Shown one piece after another: positions 1-8,015 of a DNA stretch of 12,315 bases. The translations under genes and the position numbers were made by a program. The DNA is from Candidatus Aminicenantota bacterium (GTDB lineage Bacteria; Acidobacteriota; Aminicenantia; UBA2199): NCBI GenBank assembly GCA_026393775.1, contig JAPKZM010000250.1, positions 1 through 12,315 of the forward strand, written 5' to 3'. Positions within the stretch are counted from its first letter, which is position 1. Every line of letters starts with the position of its first letter. The notes below the pieces were generated by a model. The model was not told where the DNA came from and searched no databases. It worked only from the letters and a program-made list of their open reading frames with translations.

Positions 1-171
1 ATTTTGCTTTCCCTGTTTCTGTCTAACGTTGTGGCCTTTATTTTTTATGCCCTTATTTTCAAGTACAGGGTCACGACCAGTTTGTTGATTTATCAGCCGT
101 TCTTCACCGCCCTCATCGGCACGGTTATCCTGGGACTGAAAAAAGTCAAGTCGCTCCTTGATGTATCCTAG
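1..171 (+). CDS. mreD: Probable rod shape-determining protein MreD, C-terminal end (5' truncated by window)
   Basis: Frame 1 is open from the first base to a TAG at 169-171 and gives the last 56 residues of a protein. They form two strongly hydrophobic stretches, roughly residues 1-19 and 29-46 of the fragment, followed by a short basic tail, as in the C-terminus of a small polytopic membrane protein. No diagnostic motif is visible. The name rests on position: it directly precedes and overlaps mrdA and rodA, where mreD (after mreB and mreC) usually sits. MreD is an inner-membrane partner of MreC in the elongation complex. The overlap with mrdA is 11 nt, so the two are probably translationally coupled. 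Another small membrane protein in this slot cannot be excluded. Confidence 0.6.
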   Translation: MLLSLFLSNVVAFIFYALIFKYRVTTSLLIYQPFFTALIGTVILGLKKVKSLLDVS

Positions 172-1978
172 CAAAAGGAAGCTGTCACCCGCCTACATAA
201 AAAAGTCGGCCTTAGTTTCGACCGTCTTTTTGATCGCTGTTTTTTTAGGAATTTTAGTCGCTTTCTGGAATATTCAAATTATCAACAATGAGTACTACCG
301 CCGCCTGGCCATTAAAAATATCACCCGTTCGATTGATCTTTCGGCTCCGCGCGGACTGATCGTGGACAGTGAGCGGGTGGCGTTATCTGAAAACAAAATC
401 AATTTTACCCTGTATCTGGTTCGTGAAAACGTGATCGACATGGAAAAGACCCTGCGCCTGGCCAGTTTTTTTTCCGCTAAAAACCCCGATGCGATCCGCG
501 CCATTATTGCCAAATACAAGAAATACCCCCAATTCTATCGTATTCCGATAAAAAACAATCTGGCCCGAGCCATCGTGATTTTTATCGAAAGCAGGCAGGA
601 AGAATTCCCTGAATTCGTGATCGGGGTCGAACCCACGCGAACCTACCCCTTCGAAAATTGCGCGGCGAATGTGTTGGGCTATATCTCCGAGATTACCGAA
701 GCGGAATTGGGCTCAAAAGAGGGCAAGGATTATGCCTTGGGCGACTTCATCGGCCGCAGCGGCATCGAGAAGCAGTACGAACCATTTTTGAAAGGGGCCA
801 AGGGCAGCCAGATCGTCATCAAAGACAATCTGGAAAAAATTCAAAAAGTCGAGTCCGAGGTCAAACCGGTAATCGGGGCCACGGTGGTACTGACCTTGAA
901 CCTCGAATTGCAGAAATTCATCGAAGGGTTGTTCGTCGATCACAGCGGGGCCGTCGGGGTCGTCGATCTGCGCACGGGGGGCATCCTGGCCATGGTCAGC
1001 AAGCCCGATTTCAATCCCGAAGTTTTTTCTCAGGAAATGGACATGGAACAATGGCTGGCCTTGAGCAGCGATCCGCAAAAGCCCTTGCAGAACAAATTTT
1101 TGCAGGGAATCTATTCGCCGGGATCCGTGTTCAAGATCATCATGGCGCTGGCCGGATTGCAGGAGAAGTTCATCAACTCGGCTACCGTGGTGCATTGTTC
1201 CGGCAGCCAGGATTTTTACGGCCGTGAATTCCATTGCTGGAACCTGTACGGGCACGGCACCATGAATATCGTTTCCGCACTGCAGAATTCCTGCAACATA
1301 TTTTTCTATAACCTGGGCAAGCGCATGGATATCGATACGATCGACCGCTACGCGCGGATGATGGGACTGGGGGAGCGAAGCGGCATCGACATGCCCAGCG
1401 AGAACACAGGGCTGGTGCCCAACAGCGTTTGGAAAGAGCAGACCATGAGGCAGCGCTGGTTTCCCGGCGAGACGATTTCGGTGGCCATCGGCCATGGCAG
1501 CCTGAACGTCACCCCAGTGCAACTGCTCAAGATGATCGCCACCGTGGCCACGCGCGGCCGGATGCCCCGCCTGCATCTGTTGCAGAGGATTGAAAAGGAG
1601 GGGAAAAAGATCGTCGAGTTCAAGCCTGAATTCACCCAGGTGCCCATCACCGCTGAAAATTTTCAATTGGTTATCGAGGGTTTGTTCCGCGTGGTCAATG
1701 ACGGCGGGACGGGCCGCACGGCGGCGATCGCCGGTTTGGATATTTGCGGCAAGACCGGAACTTCGCAGATCATCGCCAAGGAAAATCCCAAGTACGAAAC
1801 ATTAACCAAGGAAAAAAGATTCATGCCCAATTCCTGGTTCGTCTCTTTCGCGCCCAAGGACAATCCCCGGCTGGCCATGGTGGTATTGGTTGAGAACGGC
1901 GGTGATGCCGGCGCGATCGCCGCCCCGCTGGCGGCCCGGATCTACCAAAAATATTTTGCCGATGAAGGACTACTTTAA
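161..1978 (+). CDS. mrdA: Penicillin-binding protein 2 (peptidoglycan D,D-transpeptidase MrdA)
   Basis: A 605-residue class B penicillin-binding protein, near the usual length for PBP2. It cross-links peptidoglycan stem peptides on the periplasmic side during lateral wall growth. One transmembrane helix lies at about residues 16-38, followed by the PBP dimerisation domain and the transpeptidase domain. The three active-site motifs are present: SxxK with nucleophile Ser322 and Lys325, SxN as Ser377-Cys378-Asn379, and KTG at 531-533. ATG at 161 is preferred over the TTG directly before it (158); neither has a strong Shine-Dalgarno, which fits coupling to the upstream gene that it overlaps by 11 nt. 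It overlaps rodA by 17 nt. Pairing with rodA distinguishes it from the divisome enzyme FtsI. No key residue is missing. Confidence 0.96.
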   Translation: MYPSKRKLSPAYIKKSALVSTVFLIAVFLGILVAFWNIQIINNEYYRRLAIKNITRSIDLSAPRGLIVDSERVALSENKINFTLYLVRENVIDMEKTLRLASFFSAKNPDAIRAIIAKYKKYPQFYRIPIKNNLARAIVIFIESRQEEFPEFVIGVEPTRTYPFENCAANVLGYISEITEAELGSKEGKDYALGDFIGRSGIEKQYEPFLKGAKGSQIVIKDNLEKIQKVESEVKPVIGATVVLTLNLELQKFIEGLFVDHSGAVGVVDLRTGGILAMVSKPDFNPEVFSQEMDMEQWLALSSDPQKPLQNKFLQGIYSPGSVFKIIMALAGLQEKFINSATVVHCSGSQDFYGREFHCWNLYGHGTMNIVSALQNSCNIFFYNLGKRMDIDTIDRYARMMGLGERSGIDMPSENTGLVPNSVWKEQTMRQRWFPGETISVAIGHGSLNVTPVQLLKMIATVATRGRMPRLHLLQRIEKEGKKIVEFKPEFTQVPITAENFQLVIEGLFRVVNDGGTGRTAAIAGLDICGKTGTSQIIAKENPKYETLTKEKRFMPNSWFVSFAPKDNPRLAMVVLVENGGDAGAIAAPLAARIYQKYFADEGLL

Positions 1979-3032
1979 ATATTTCGACAAGCTGACTTTT
2001 GTTTTGCTGCTGCTGCTTTCCCTGATCGGGATCGTGCTGATTTTCAGCGCCGGCTCCCCCCTGAAGGAAAGCGATTATATCAAGCAGATGGTCTGGCTAT
2101 TCGTTTCCCTGGCCGGTTTTTTCATCGTCTTTTCGCTGAAGATCGATTTCGTCTTCCGCAACGCCCTGACTGTCTACCTGGGGCTTTTGTTCATCCTGGC
2201 CCTGCAGGTCGTTGCCGGCCGGATATCGGCCGGGACGAAAAGCTGGTTCCGCCTGGGCGCGGTCGGCATGCAGTTTTCGGAATTCGTTAAAATTCCCTTG
2301 GCCCTTGTCCTGGCTAAAACCATGGTCCGTTTCCAGCAGGTCACCTGGAAGACGTTCATCCTGCTGATCCTGCTCGTGGCCGGCCCGGTTTGTCTGATCA
2401 TCTTGCAACCCGACCTGGGCGTTTCCTTCATCCTCTGTTCCTTTATCCCGATCATCATCCTGTTGAAGAAGATCAGGCCGCTGATCCTGATCACCTCGCT
2501 CATCCTGGCCCTGCTGTGCGGGGCGATCGGTTGGAATTCATTGTTGAAGGATTACCAGAAAAACCGCATCATCTCTTTCATGAATCCGTCCAAGTACAAG
2601 ACGTCCATCGGCTATCAGATCATTCAATCCAAGATCGCCATCGGTTCGGGCGGCTTGAGCGGGAAAGGCTACTTGAAGGGATCGCAGTCGCAGTATCAAT
2701 TTTTGCCGGCCCGGCATACCGATTTCATCATCTCAGTCATCGGCGAAGAACTGGGGTTCATCAGTATCGCTGTTCTGTTTTTCATTTTTTTCATCATCTT
2801 TTACCGTCAATTCAAATTCAATTTTCAAAGCGATGAGGAATTTTATTTCATCTACCTCTTCAACGGATTGATCCTTTTTCAGTTCCTGATCAACGTGGCC
2901 ATGGCCATCGGCCTGTTCCCAGTCCTGGGGATCTCCCTGCCCTTCGTTTCCTACGGCGGTTCGTCTTTGCTTTCTTTTTACATTGGCGAAGCGATCATTC
3001 TTCGCATTAAAATAAACAACTATCTGACATGA
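1962..3032 (+). CDS. rodA: SEDS-family peptidoglycan glycosyltransferase RodA
   Basis: A 356-residue polytopic inner-membrane protein with about ten hydrophobic segments spread over its whole length. SEDS proteins polymerise lipid II into glycan strands and work as a complex with a class B PBP, here the gene immediately upstream. Family signatures are visible: a DFIxSVxGEELG block beginning at Asp254, equivalent to the catalytic Asp of RodA (Asp262 in E. coli), a preceding YQxxQSxIAIGSGG block, and a C-terminal FVSYGGSSL block. The start is the ATG inside the end of mrdA (17-nt overlap). The frame is open further upstream to 1890, but that region lies inside mrdA and encodes an arginine/proline-rich stretch unlike RodA, whereas the protein from 1962 begins with a normal short tail before helix 1. 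The next gene overlaps by 4 nt (ATGA). Confidence 0.97.
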   Translation: MKDYFKYFDKLTFVLLLLLSLIGIVLIFSAGSPLKESDYIKQMVWLFVSLAGFFIVFSLKIDFVFRNALTVYLGLLFILALQVVAGRISAGTKSWFRLGAVGMQFSEFVKIPLALVLAKTMVRFQQVTWKTFILLILLVAGPVCLIILQPDLGVSFILCSFIPIIILLKKIRPLILITSLILALLCGAIGWNSLLKDYQKNRIISFMNPSKYKTSIGYQIIQSKIAIGSGGLSGKGYLKGSQSQYQFLPARHTDFIISVIGEELGFISIAVLFFIFFIIFYRQFKFNFQSDEEFYFIYLFNGLILFQFLINVAMAIGLFPVLGISLPFVSYGGSSLLSFYIGEAIILRIKINNYLT

Positions 3033-5431
3033 ACGCCCAGGAGTTGATCGCCCGTCTTCAGAACCCGCAGGCCTATATCGGGCGGGAAATCAATTCCTGC
3101 CGGGATGGGTTCGATAAAAACAATATCAATATCTGCCTGGTTTTTCCCGATACATATGTTATCGGCATGAGCCATTCAGGCTTGAAAATCCTGTACCATC
3201 TGCTCAACGGCATGGATGGCGTTCATGCCGAGAGGGCTTTCCTGCCCGAACCGGAAAACCTGGCTGTTTTCAAGGAGAGCGGCGTAACGCTTTTTTCTCT
3301 GGAAAACAGGATCGCGCTCAAGGAATTCGACCTGATTGGCTTTTCGCTTGCCAGTGAGCTGAATTTCACCAATGTATTGCAGGTACTTGCCCTGAGCGGT
3401 TTGCCCCTTCTTTCCGCGCAGCGGCAACAGGGGTTCCCATTGGTGGGGGCGGGTGGAATCGCGGTAGCCAATCCGGAGCCATTGCGCGCGATTATTGATT
3501 TCTTCGCTTTTGGGGATGGGGAAGTTATTTTCCCGGAATTGATCGCGATGATGAAGAGAGCCCGGGAAAACAAGCGGCAGCGCCAGGAAATTTTAAGGTC
3601 CTTTGCCGAGCTGGAAGGGGTTTATGTGCCCAGTCTGTATTCATTGAAAAAGGTCGGCCATTTTCTTGTTCCCGACCTTGGCGGCCGAAAAATCAGGAAA
3701 CGGATATGTCCGGATTTGAACCGGCTGCAGGCGGAGACCCGGGAGATCGTCCCCATTTGCGAGGTGGTTTTCAACCGGCTGAACGTCGAGATCGCCCGCG
3801 GTTGCCCGCAGAACTGCCGTTTCTGCCAGGCCAAGTCTTATTACGCTCCTTTCCGAGCCAGGGATCTGGAGCACACAGAAGATTTCGTAGGCAAAGCCCT
3901 GGCCCGGACCGGTTTTGAATCCTTTTCCCTGTCATCGTTGAGTTCGGGTGATTACCCCTACTTGCGGGAATTGCTGGCACGGATCCCCGCCCTCGTTCAG
4001 CCCGATATATCCTTTTCCATTCCTTCGCTGCGGCCGTCGACCCTGACCGAGGAACTGCTGGTCACGCTGGCCAGGTTCCGCAAGACCGGGCTCACGATTG
4101 TCCCGGAAGCGGGCAGCGAGCGCCTGCGGCGCGTGCTCAACAAGCATGTCACCGACGCGGAGATTTTCCAGGCCCTGGATTTCGCCTGGCAGCACCGCTG
4201 GCAAAAAATAAAAATGTACTTCATGCTCGGTTTGCCGGGCGAAACCATGGACGACATCGCGGCCATCGCTGCGCTGCTCGAACAGATCCTGGCCCGGTCT
4301 CGGTCCCGCCGGGCCGCGGTCACCATCCACGTCTCTTTCTCCACCTTCGTACCCAAGCCGCACACGCCGCTGCAATGGACCGGCCGTGATGATGTCAGCG
4401 TTTTGGAGGAGAAGGTGGCGTATTTGAAAAACCGCCTGAAACGCCATAAGAACCTGAACTTGGATTTTCATTCTCTCCAGCTCGGCATCGTGGAAACCAT
4501 CCTGGCGCGCGGCGATGCCCGGGTGGGCGATCTTTTGTTGCAGGTTTTCAGTGAGGGGGAAATACTCACCGCCTGGGATGCCCATTTCCATTTTTCAGTC
4601 TGGGAAAAATGGATCCGCACCTCGGCCGCCGGGGACGATTTCCTAGCGGCTTTTCCGTTGGCGACGGTTTTTCCCTGGGATTTCATCCAGTTAAATTTCA
4701 GCCGCGATTACCTGGCCGCGGAATACGGACGCGCCCTTTCGGCCCAGGTGACGGCGGAGTGCTCGCTGCAGGATTGCGCGGCTTGCGCGGGATGCTTCTT
4801 TGCAAAAAAAGCATACCTGGCATCCGCTCCGGTTCCCGTTGCGGCGGTTGCGCCGCCGCTGTCGCTCCGCTACCGCCGTTTGCGTATCCATTATCAAAAA
4901 AAAGGCGACCTGCGTTACCTGTCGCACCTGGCCATGATGCAATACATCGAGAGGCTGCTGCGCAAGTCCGGGCTTTTGTTCAAATACAGCGAGGGTTTCC
5001 ATCCGCGCATCAAAATGGCATCCCTGCCGCCGTTGCCGGTCGGGGCACAGGGTTTTGCCGAAGTGGTCGAGGTTTTTGTGGCCGGTGATCTGGGCGAAAC
5101 GGAGATTGCGGCTTGCTTGAACAATGGCCAGAAGGACCTGCGCTTCGACAAAGCCTGTTTTGTCACTGACGACAAATCGCTGTTCCGGGACCTGCACGTG
5201 ATCGAACTGCGTTTCGTCTGGCCGCCGGAAGCCGGCAAGCGTGAGGATCTAGGTGACTACCTACTTGCCGGTGAACACGTGACCTACGGGGAAAACGACC
5301 TGGAATTGATCATGGATTACTCGCAACAGGGGCAGGAGCGCTTTGCGCGGATATACAAGCTCCTGGATCCGGAGCGAAAATGGACAGCCAATCTGAGCCG
5401 GACCGCCGTCCGTTTTAAAAATGAAAATTGA
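3029..5431 (+). CDS. B12-binding-type radical SAM protein (TIGR03960-like) fused to a DUF2344/TIGR03936 domain
   Basis: An 800-residue protein of unknown reaction. Residues about 30-190 resemble the cobalamin-binding-like N-terminal domain of TIGR03960 proteins, with a FPDTY...GMSHSGLKILY segment and a GGIAVANPEP segment. The radical SAM core follows, with its 4Fe-4S motif CxxxCxxC at Cys259, Cys263 and Cys266 right after an ARG turn. A second cysteine group, Cys578, Cys583, Cys586 and Cys589, may bind metal or a second cluster. After an Ala/Pro-rich linker near residues 600-611, residues about 613-790 match DUF2344, including a YLSHL segment and a YSEGFHPR segment. In many bacteria these halves are found together and often near RNase G, suggesting an RNA- or translation-related role, but the substrate is not known. 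The gene starts in a 4-nt ATGA overlap with rodA and overlaps the next gene by 11 nt. Confidence 0.92.
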   Translation: MNAQELIARLQNPQAYIGREINSCRDGFDKNNINICLVFPDTYVIGMSHSGLKILYHLLNGMDGVHAERAFLPEPENLAVFKESGVTLFSLENRIALKEFDLIGFSLASELNFTNVLQVLALSGLPLLSAQRQQGFPLVGAGGIAVANPEPLRAIIDFFAFGDGEVIFPELIAMMKRARENKRQRQEILRSFAELEGVYVPSLYSLKKVGHFLVPDLGGRKIRKRICPDLNRLQAETREIVPICEVVFNRLNVEIARGCPQNCRFCQAKSYYAPFRARDLEHTEDFVGKALARTGFESFSLSSLSSGDYPYLRELLARIPALVQPDISFSIPSLRPSTLTEELLVTLARFRKTGLTIVPEAGSERLRRVLNKHVTDAEIFQALDFAWQHRWQKIKMYFMLGLPGETMDDIAAIAALLEQILARSRSRRAAVTIHVSFSTFVPKPHTPLQWTGRDDVSVLEEKVAYLKNRLKRHKNLNLDFHSLQLGIVETILARGDARVGDLLLQVFSEGEILTAWDAHFHFSVWEKWIRTSAAGDDFLAAFPLATVFPWDFIQLNFSRDYLAAEYGRALSAQVTAECSLQDCAACAGCFFAKKAYLASAPVPVAAVAPPLSLRYRRLRIHYQKKGDLRYLSHLAMMQYIERLLRKSGLLFKYSEGFHPRIKMASLPPLPVGAQGFAEVVEVFVAGDLGETEIAACLNNGQKDLRFDKACFVTDDKSLFRDLHVIELRFVWPPEAGKREDLGDYLLAGEHVTYGENDLELIMDYSQQGQERFARIYKLLDPERKWTANLSRTAVRFKNEN

Positions 5432-6176
5432 AATTACCTCGCGAACCAATCTGCGCCTGCAAGCGCTGTTGAAAAACAGGGAAAAGCTTATTTTTTTTGA
5501 GGGTGAAAAATTGGTTGGTGATATTCTGTCCCGTGCGCTCACGGTGAGCACGCTGATATTCAGCCCCGAGATGGAAAGGCGGCTGCCGGAAATTTCGGCA
5601 ACGGTCGTTGAGCATTGGCGGGTCAGCCGTCCGGTGTTGGAAAAAATCTCGGAGTTGAAAACCCCCCCGGAGATCATTGCCGTTCTGGAGATGCCGGTTT
5701 GGGAGATCGATCTCAAAGGGCAGAAGATTGTCTTTGCTTTCGACTCTGTCCAGGACCCGGCGAACCTAGGGGTGGTTTTCCGCTGCGCAGCCGCTTTCGG
5801 CGTCTCCGCCCTGGTCATGGCCGGCGCCAGCGTGCGCACCAACCACCCCAAGGTGGTCCGCGCTGCCCAGACGGCCATTCTCGACGTTCCCTTCCAGGTT
5901 TTCCCCAGCCTGGAGGAACTGCTCGCCAGGGCCCAGGCACAGAAGGTGCACGTCTATCTGACCGGCTCGCACGCCACCGGCAAACCACTCACCGTCGCGG
6001 GCATGAAATTCCCCTGCCTGGTTTTTTTCGGGAACGAGGGTCAGGGATTGGCGCAGGGATTGCTGGCGCGCTTTCCTCTCATCCGCCTGGAGCAAGCGGA
6101 GAGCATCGATTCGCTCAACGTCGCCGTCAGCGCCTGCATCCTGATGCATGAAGTGAAAAGGGTACACGGCTGGTGA
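5421..6176 (+). CDS. SpoU/TrmH-family RNA 2'-O-methyltransferase
   Basis: A 251-residue SPOUT-superfamily methyltransferase expected to transfer a methyl group from SAM to a ribose 2'-OH in tRNA or rRNA. The N-terminal ~95 residues match the substrate-binding extension seen in the longer TrmH-like proteins. The catalytic domain shows all three SpoU motifs: motif 1 with Asp112-Pro113, Asn115 and Arg121; motif 2, GNEGQGL, at 204-210; and motif 3, SLNV, at 231-234. These form the knot that binds SAM. The exact RNA target (a 23S rRNA position or tRNA Gm18) cannot be told from the sequence, so no gene symbol is given. The ATG overlaps the end of the radical SAM gene by 11 nt, and queH begins in a 4-nt overlap at the other end. 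Confidence 0.93.
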   Translation: MKIEITSRTNLRLQALLKNREKLIFFEGEKLVGDILSRALTVSTLIFSPEMERRLPEISATVVEHWRVSRPVLEKISELKTPPEIIAVLEMPVWEIDLKGQKIVFAFDSVQDPANLGVVFRCAAAFGVSALVMAGASVRTNHPKVVRAAQTAILDVPFQVFPSLEELLARAQAQKVHVYLTGSHATGKPLTVAGMKFPCLVFFGNEGQGLAQGLLARFPLIRLEQAESIDSLNVAVSACILMHEVKRVHGW

Positions 6177-6736
6177 AAAAAAAACTCTTGCTGCATATTT
6201 GCTGCGGCCCGTGCGCCATTTATGTCTGGCAGAAGCTGCAGACGGAATTTGAACTCAGCGGCTTTTTTTACAATCCCAATATCCAGCCGTTCGGGGAATT
6301 CGAATTCCGCCGCCTGGAATTGGTTAAGCTCGCCGAAAGGTTCGCCTGGCCGGTGATTTACCTGCCCTTTGAGCCGCTCGGCTGGTTTACCGCGATCCGC
6401 GGCCTGGAACGGGAAGTCGAACGCGGGGCGCGCTGCCCGGTGTGTTTCAGGTTCAGGCTGGAAAAGGCTTTTCAATATGCCCATGAGCATGGTTTTGATT
6501 CGGTGGCCTCGACGCTGTCGATCAGTCCTTCCAAAGTGACGGCGCAGATCAACGCGCAGGGAATCGCCCTGGCTGAAAAATACGGGGTCGCCTTTCTCCC
6601 GGAGAACTTCAAAAAGAAAGATGGTTTTCTCATCGGCCGCCAGCAGGGGAAGGCACTCGGGGTCAAGCACCAGGATTACTGTGGCTGCGTCTATTCCAAG
6701 GTGGAAAGGCTGCTGCGCCAACGTCAACAATCCTGA
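6173..6736 (+). CDS. queH: Epoxyqueuosine reductase QueH
   Basis: A 187-residue protein of the DUF208/QueH family, which performs the last step of queuosine synthesis by reducing epoxyqueuosine to queuosine in tRNA with GUN anticodons. It is the non-B12 alternative to QueG and is common in anaerobes. The cysteine pattern is complete: Cys10-Cys11 and Cys14 in the N-terminal HICCGPC motif, Cys88 and Cys91 in RCPVC, and Cys170 and Cys172 in YCGC, as needed for its 4Fe-4S cluster and metal site. The start is a GTG overlapping the previous stop by 4 nt, with an AAGGG about 11 nt upstream. Later Met codons would remove the CC motif. It is the last gene of this block; the next gene begins 62 nt later. 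No other queuosine gene lies in the window. Confidence 0.95.
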   Translation: MKKKLLLHICCGPCAIYVWQKLQTEFELSGFFYNPNIQPFGEFEFRRLELVKLAERFAWPVIYLPFEPLGWFTAIRGLEREVERGARCPVCFRFRLEKAFQYAHEHGFDSVASTLSISPSKVTAQINAQGIALAEKYGVAFLPENFKKKDGFLIGRQQGKALGVKHQDYCGCVYSKVERLLRQRQQS

Positions 6737-6761
6737 GCGGGACTTGACTTTCCAGATCCAA

Positions 6762-6797
6762 CCTTGAATCTTCTCTATAAGTTTCTTAGAATCAAGG
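6762..6797 (+). promoter_or_regulatory. Imperfect hairpin covering the ribosome-binding region of the lipoprotein gene
   Basis: CCTTGA at 6762-6767 is complementary to TCAAGG at 6792-6797. Inside it TTCT (6771-6774) pairs with AGAA (6788-6791), leaving a 3-nt bulge on the left arm and a 13-nt loop. The right arm ends one base before the ATG at 6799 and contains the only purine-rich Shine-Dalgarno candidate (AAGG). In RNA the stem could therefore hide the ribosome-binding site. No T-run follows, so it is not a classic terminator. It is short and could be chance. Confidence 0.3.
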
Positions 6798-6798
6798 C

Positions 6799-7839
6799 AT
6801 GAGAAAAATTAATTTCCCTTTTGGGTTCGGGGGGATGCTGTTTGCATTCATCATGCTGATCCTCATGCCGGGATGCAGCGGCGGGAATGACAACGGCGAC
6901 AATGGTGACAGGGGTGTCCTGACCAGCGACTTCACGCCGTGCTGGGGCGCTCCGCAAGGTCCGAGCATCCCGCCGGCTCAGAGCCGCGTCCTCATCGCGA
7001 GCTCCGCCAACGGTATCGACTTCCAACGCCTGGCCGATCCGAAGCAGGCCCTGGTCATCGATCGCGTGGGCGTACCCGATGCGGTGGTGCTCGCCAGCGG
7101 GAGGATACTCCTGTACTTTGTGGCCGGGTGCAAATACTATGAAGGCGCCGAGCACAACGTCGACGAGATCGCCGTCGGGGTTTCCGATGACAACGGGTCC
7201 GGCTGGGTCTTCAAGAATGTCACTTTTACCGGCATTCCAGGAAATCTGGGCCGGGCCGTTGATCCGAACGTCGTGCTCATGCCCAGCGGGGAGCTTTCCC
7301 TTTTCGGGACCATGTGGATCGGGAACGATCCGAAACCCCGGATATACTCCTTCCTCTCCAAGGACGGCGGTTTCACCTATGCCTTCCAGGGCCTGCGATA
7401 CGATCCCGATGCCTGTCCTGTCGATGGAGTCTTCGATCCGGAAAACTACCGCTTCAGCGACGCGAACTGGCAGATTTTCACGGGCGGAGCGTGCGGGCAT
7501 GCCCTGTCGACGGATGGCGGGAACACCTTCACGAATCTGGGGTCTTTCTCCGATATGTACGTCACCCATGAGATAGCGGTCACGGATACGCCCGGGGCCT
7601 ACCGGGCGTACGTTCTCGGCGCCGGCGGTCTCGCCATCAGGTCGTTCCGATCCGATGCGGCTCCATGGAGCGTATGGACGCTGGAAGCCGGCGAGCGGCT
7701 GGCGCTGGGCACGGCATCGGCCATGGAATCGTGCGTGTTGGGCTTTCCGACGGTGGTCAGGACAGCTAACCAGGGGTATCTCATGTTTTACCAGGCAGTC
7801 ATTCCAGGCATCGGATGCGAAGGGGGAAACAATCCGTAA
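6799..7839 (+). CDS. Secreted lipoprotein with Asp-box (BNR/sialidase-like) repeats
   Basis: A 346-residue predicted lipoprotein. The signal peptide has a short basic start, a hydrophobic core and a lipobox ending at Cys26 (LMPGC), followed by a flexible Gly/Asn/Asp tether, so the mature protein should be membrane anchored outside the cytoplasm. Three Asp-box-like motifs occur at residues 129-136 (SDDNGSGW), 187-194 (SKDGGFTY) and 237-244 (STDGGNTF). Together with repeated xPDxVxLxSGxxxLY/F strands they suggest a beta-propeller like that of sialidases and other glycan-acting or binding proteins. Several cysteines in the mature part would fit disulfides. I cannot place a sialidase arginine triad, so enzyme activity is not claimed. 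The gene is set apart by a 62-nt gap before and a 176-nt gap after, and looks like an independent accessory gene. Confidence 0.8.
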   Translation: MRKINFPFGFGGMLFAFIMLILMPGCSGGNDNGDNGDRGVLTSDFTPCWGAPQGPSIPPAQSRVLIASSANGIDFQRLADPKQALVIDRVGVPDAVVLASGRILLYFVAGCKYYEGAEHNVDEIAVGVSDDNGSGWVFKNVTFTGIPGNLGRAVDPNVVLMPSGELSLFGTMWIGNDPKPRIYSFLSKDGGFTYAFQGLRYDPDACPVDGVFDPENYRFSDANWQIFTGGACGHALSTDGGNTFTNLGSFSDMYVTHEIAVTDTPGAYRAYVLGAGGLAIRSFRSDAAPWSVWTLEAGERLALGTASAMESCVLGFPTVVRTANQGYLMFYQAVIPGIGCEGGNNP

Positions 7840-7961
7840 GTTCTCCTTTGCCGTGCGGCAGCGGCGTTTCGACCGTGGTGCCGCTCCCGCCCATGCCAGC
7901 GCTTTTTCGTCCCTGAGCGGGGAAGAGCGCACGGGCCGGTGAAGCATTAGGCGTTGACCGC

Positions 7962-7991
7962 GGCCCGGCCGTCCCGATTGCAATTCGGGCC
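7962..7991. repeat. GC-rich inverted repeat with two alternative pairings upstream of the PASTA gene
   Basis: GGCCCG at 7962-7967 is complementary to CGGGCC at 7986-7991 (18 nt between). The same right side can instead form a tighter hairpin, CCCGA 7973-7977 with TCGGG 7985-7989 around a 7-nt loop. The structure lies 24 nt before the ATG at 8016, inside the 176-nt gap, which holds no other recognisable gene. It may be the leader of the following operon or the 3' end signal of the lipoprotein gene, but there is no T-run. Confidence 0.3.
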
Positions 7992-8015
7992 TCGATATGC
8001 TAAATTTAAAGCCTG

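Noticed and set aside
713..1666. 317-residue minus-strand frame inside mrdA
   Set aside because: The plus strand encodes PBP2 with all active-site motifs; the antisense frame shows no family features.
1890..1961. Upstream extension of rodA
   Set aside because: It lies inside mrdA and adds an Arg/Pro-rich stretch unlike any RodA; ATG 1962 gives the normal N-terminus.
3932..4591. 219-residue minus-strand frame inside the radical SAM gene
   Set aside because: Shadow of a well-supported gene, with no start signal or neighbours.
6744..6781. TTGACT and TATAAG boxes before the lipoprotein gene
   Set aside because: The spacing is 26 nt, far from the usual 16-18, so they cannot form one sigma-70 promoter.
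7860..7885. AGCGGC/GCCGCT inverted repeat after the lipoprotein gene as a terminator
   Set aside because: The loop is 14 nt and no T-run follows.
6775..7983. 402-residue minus-strand frame covering the whole lipoprotein gene
   Set aside because: The plus-strand product has a lipobox and three Asp boxes; the antisense product is rich in Arg, Pro and Gly with no domain signal, so it is a shadow.
7978..8006. Possible promoter TTGCAA-17 nt-TAAATT before the PASTA gene
   Set aside because: Each box matches the consensus at only 4 of 6 bases, and the implied start would be a few bases from the ATG, leaving no room for a ribosome-binding site.
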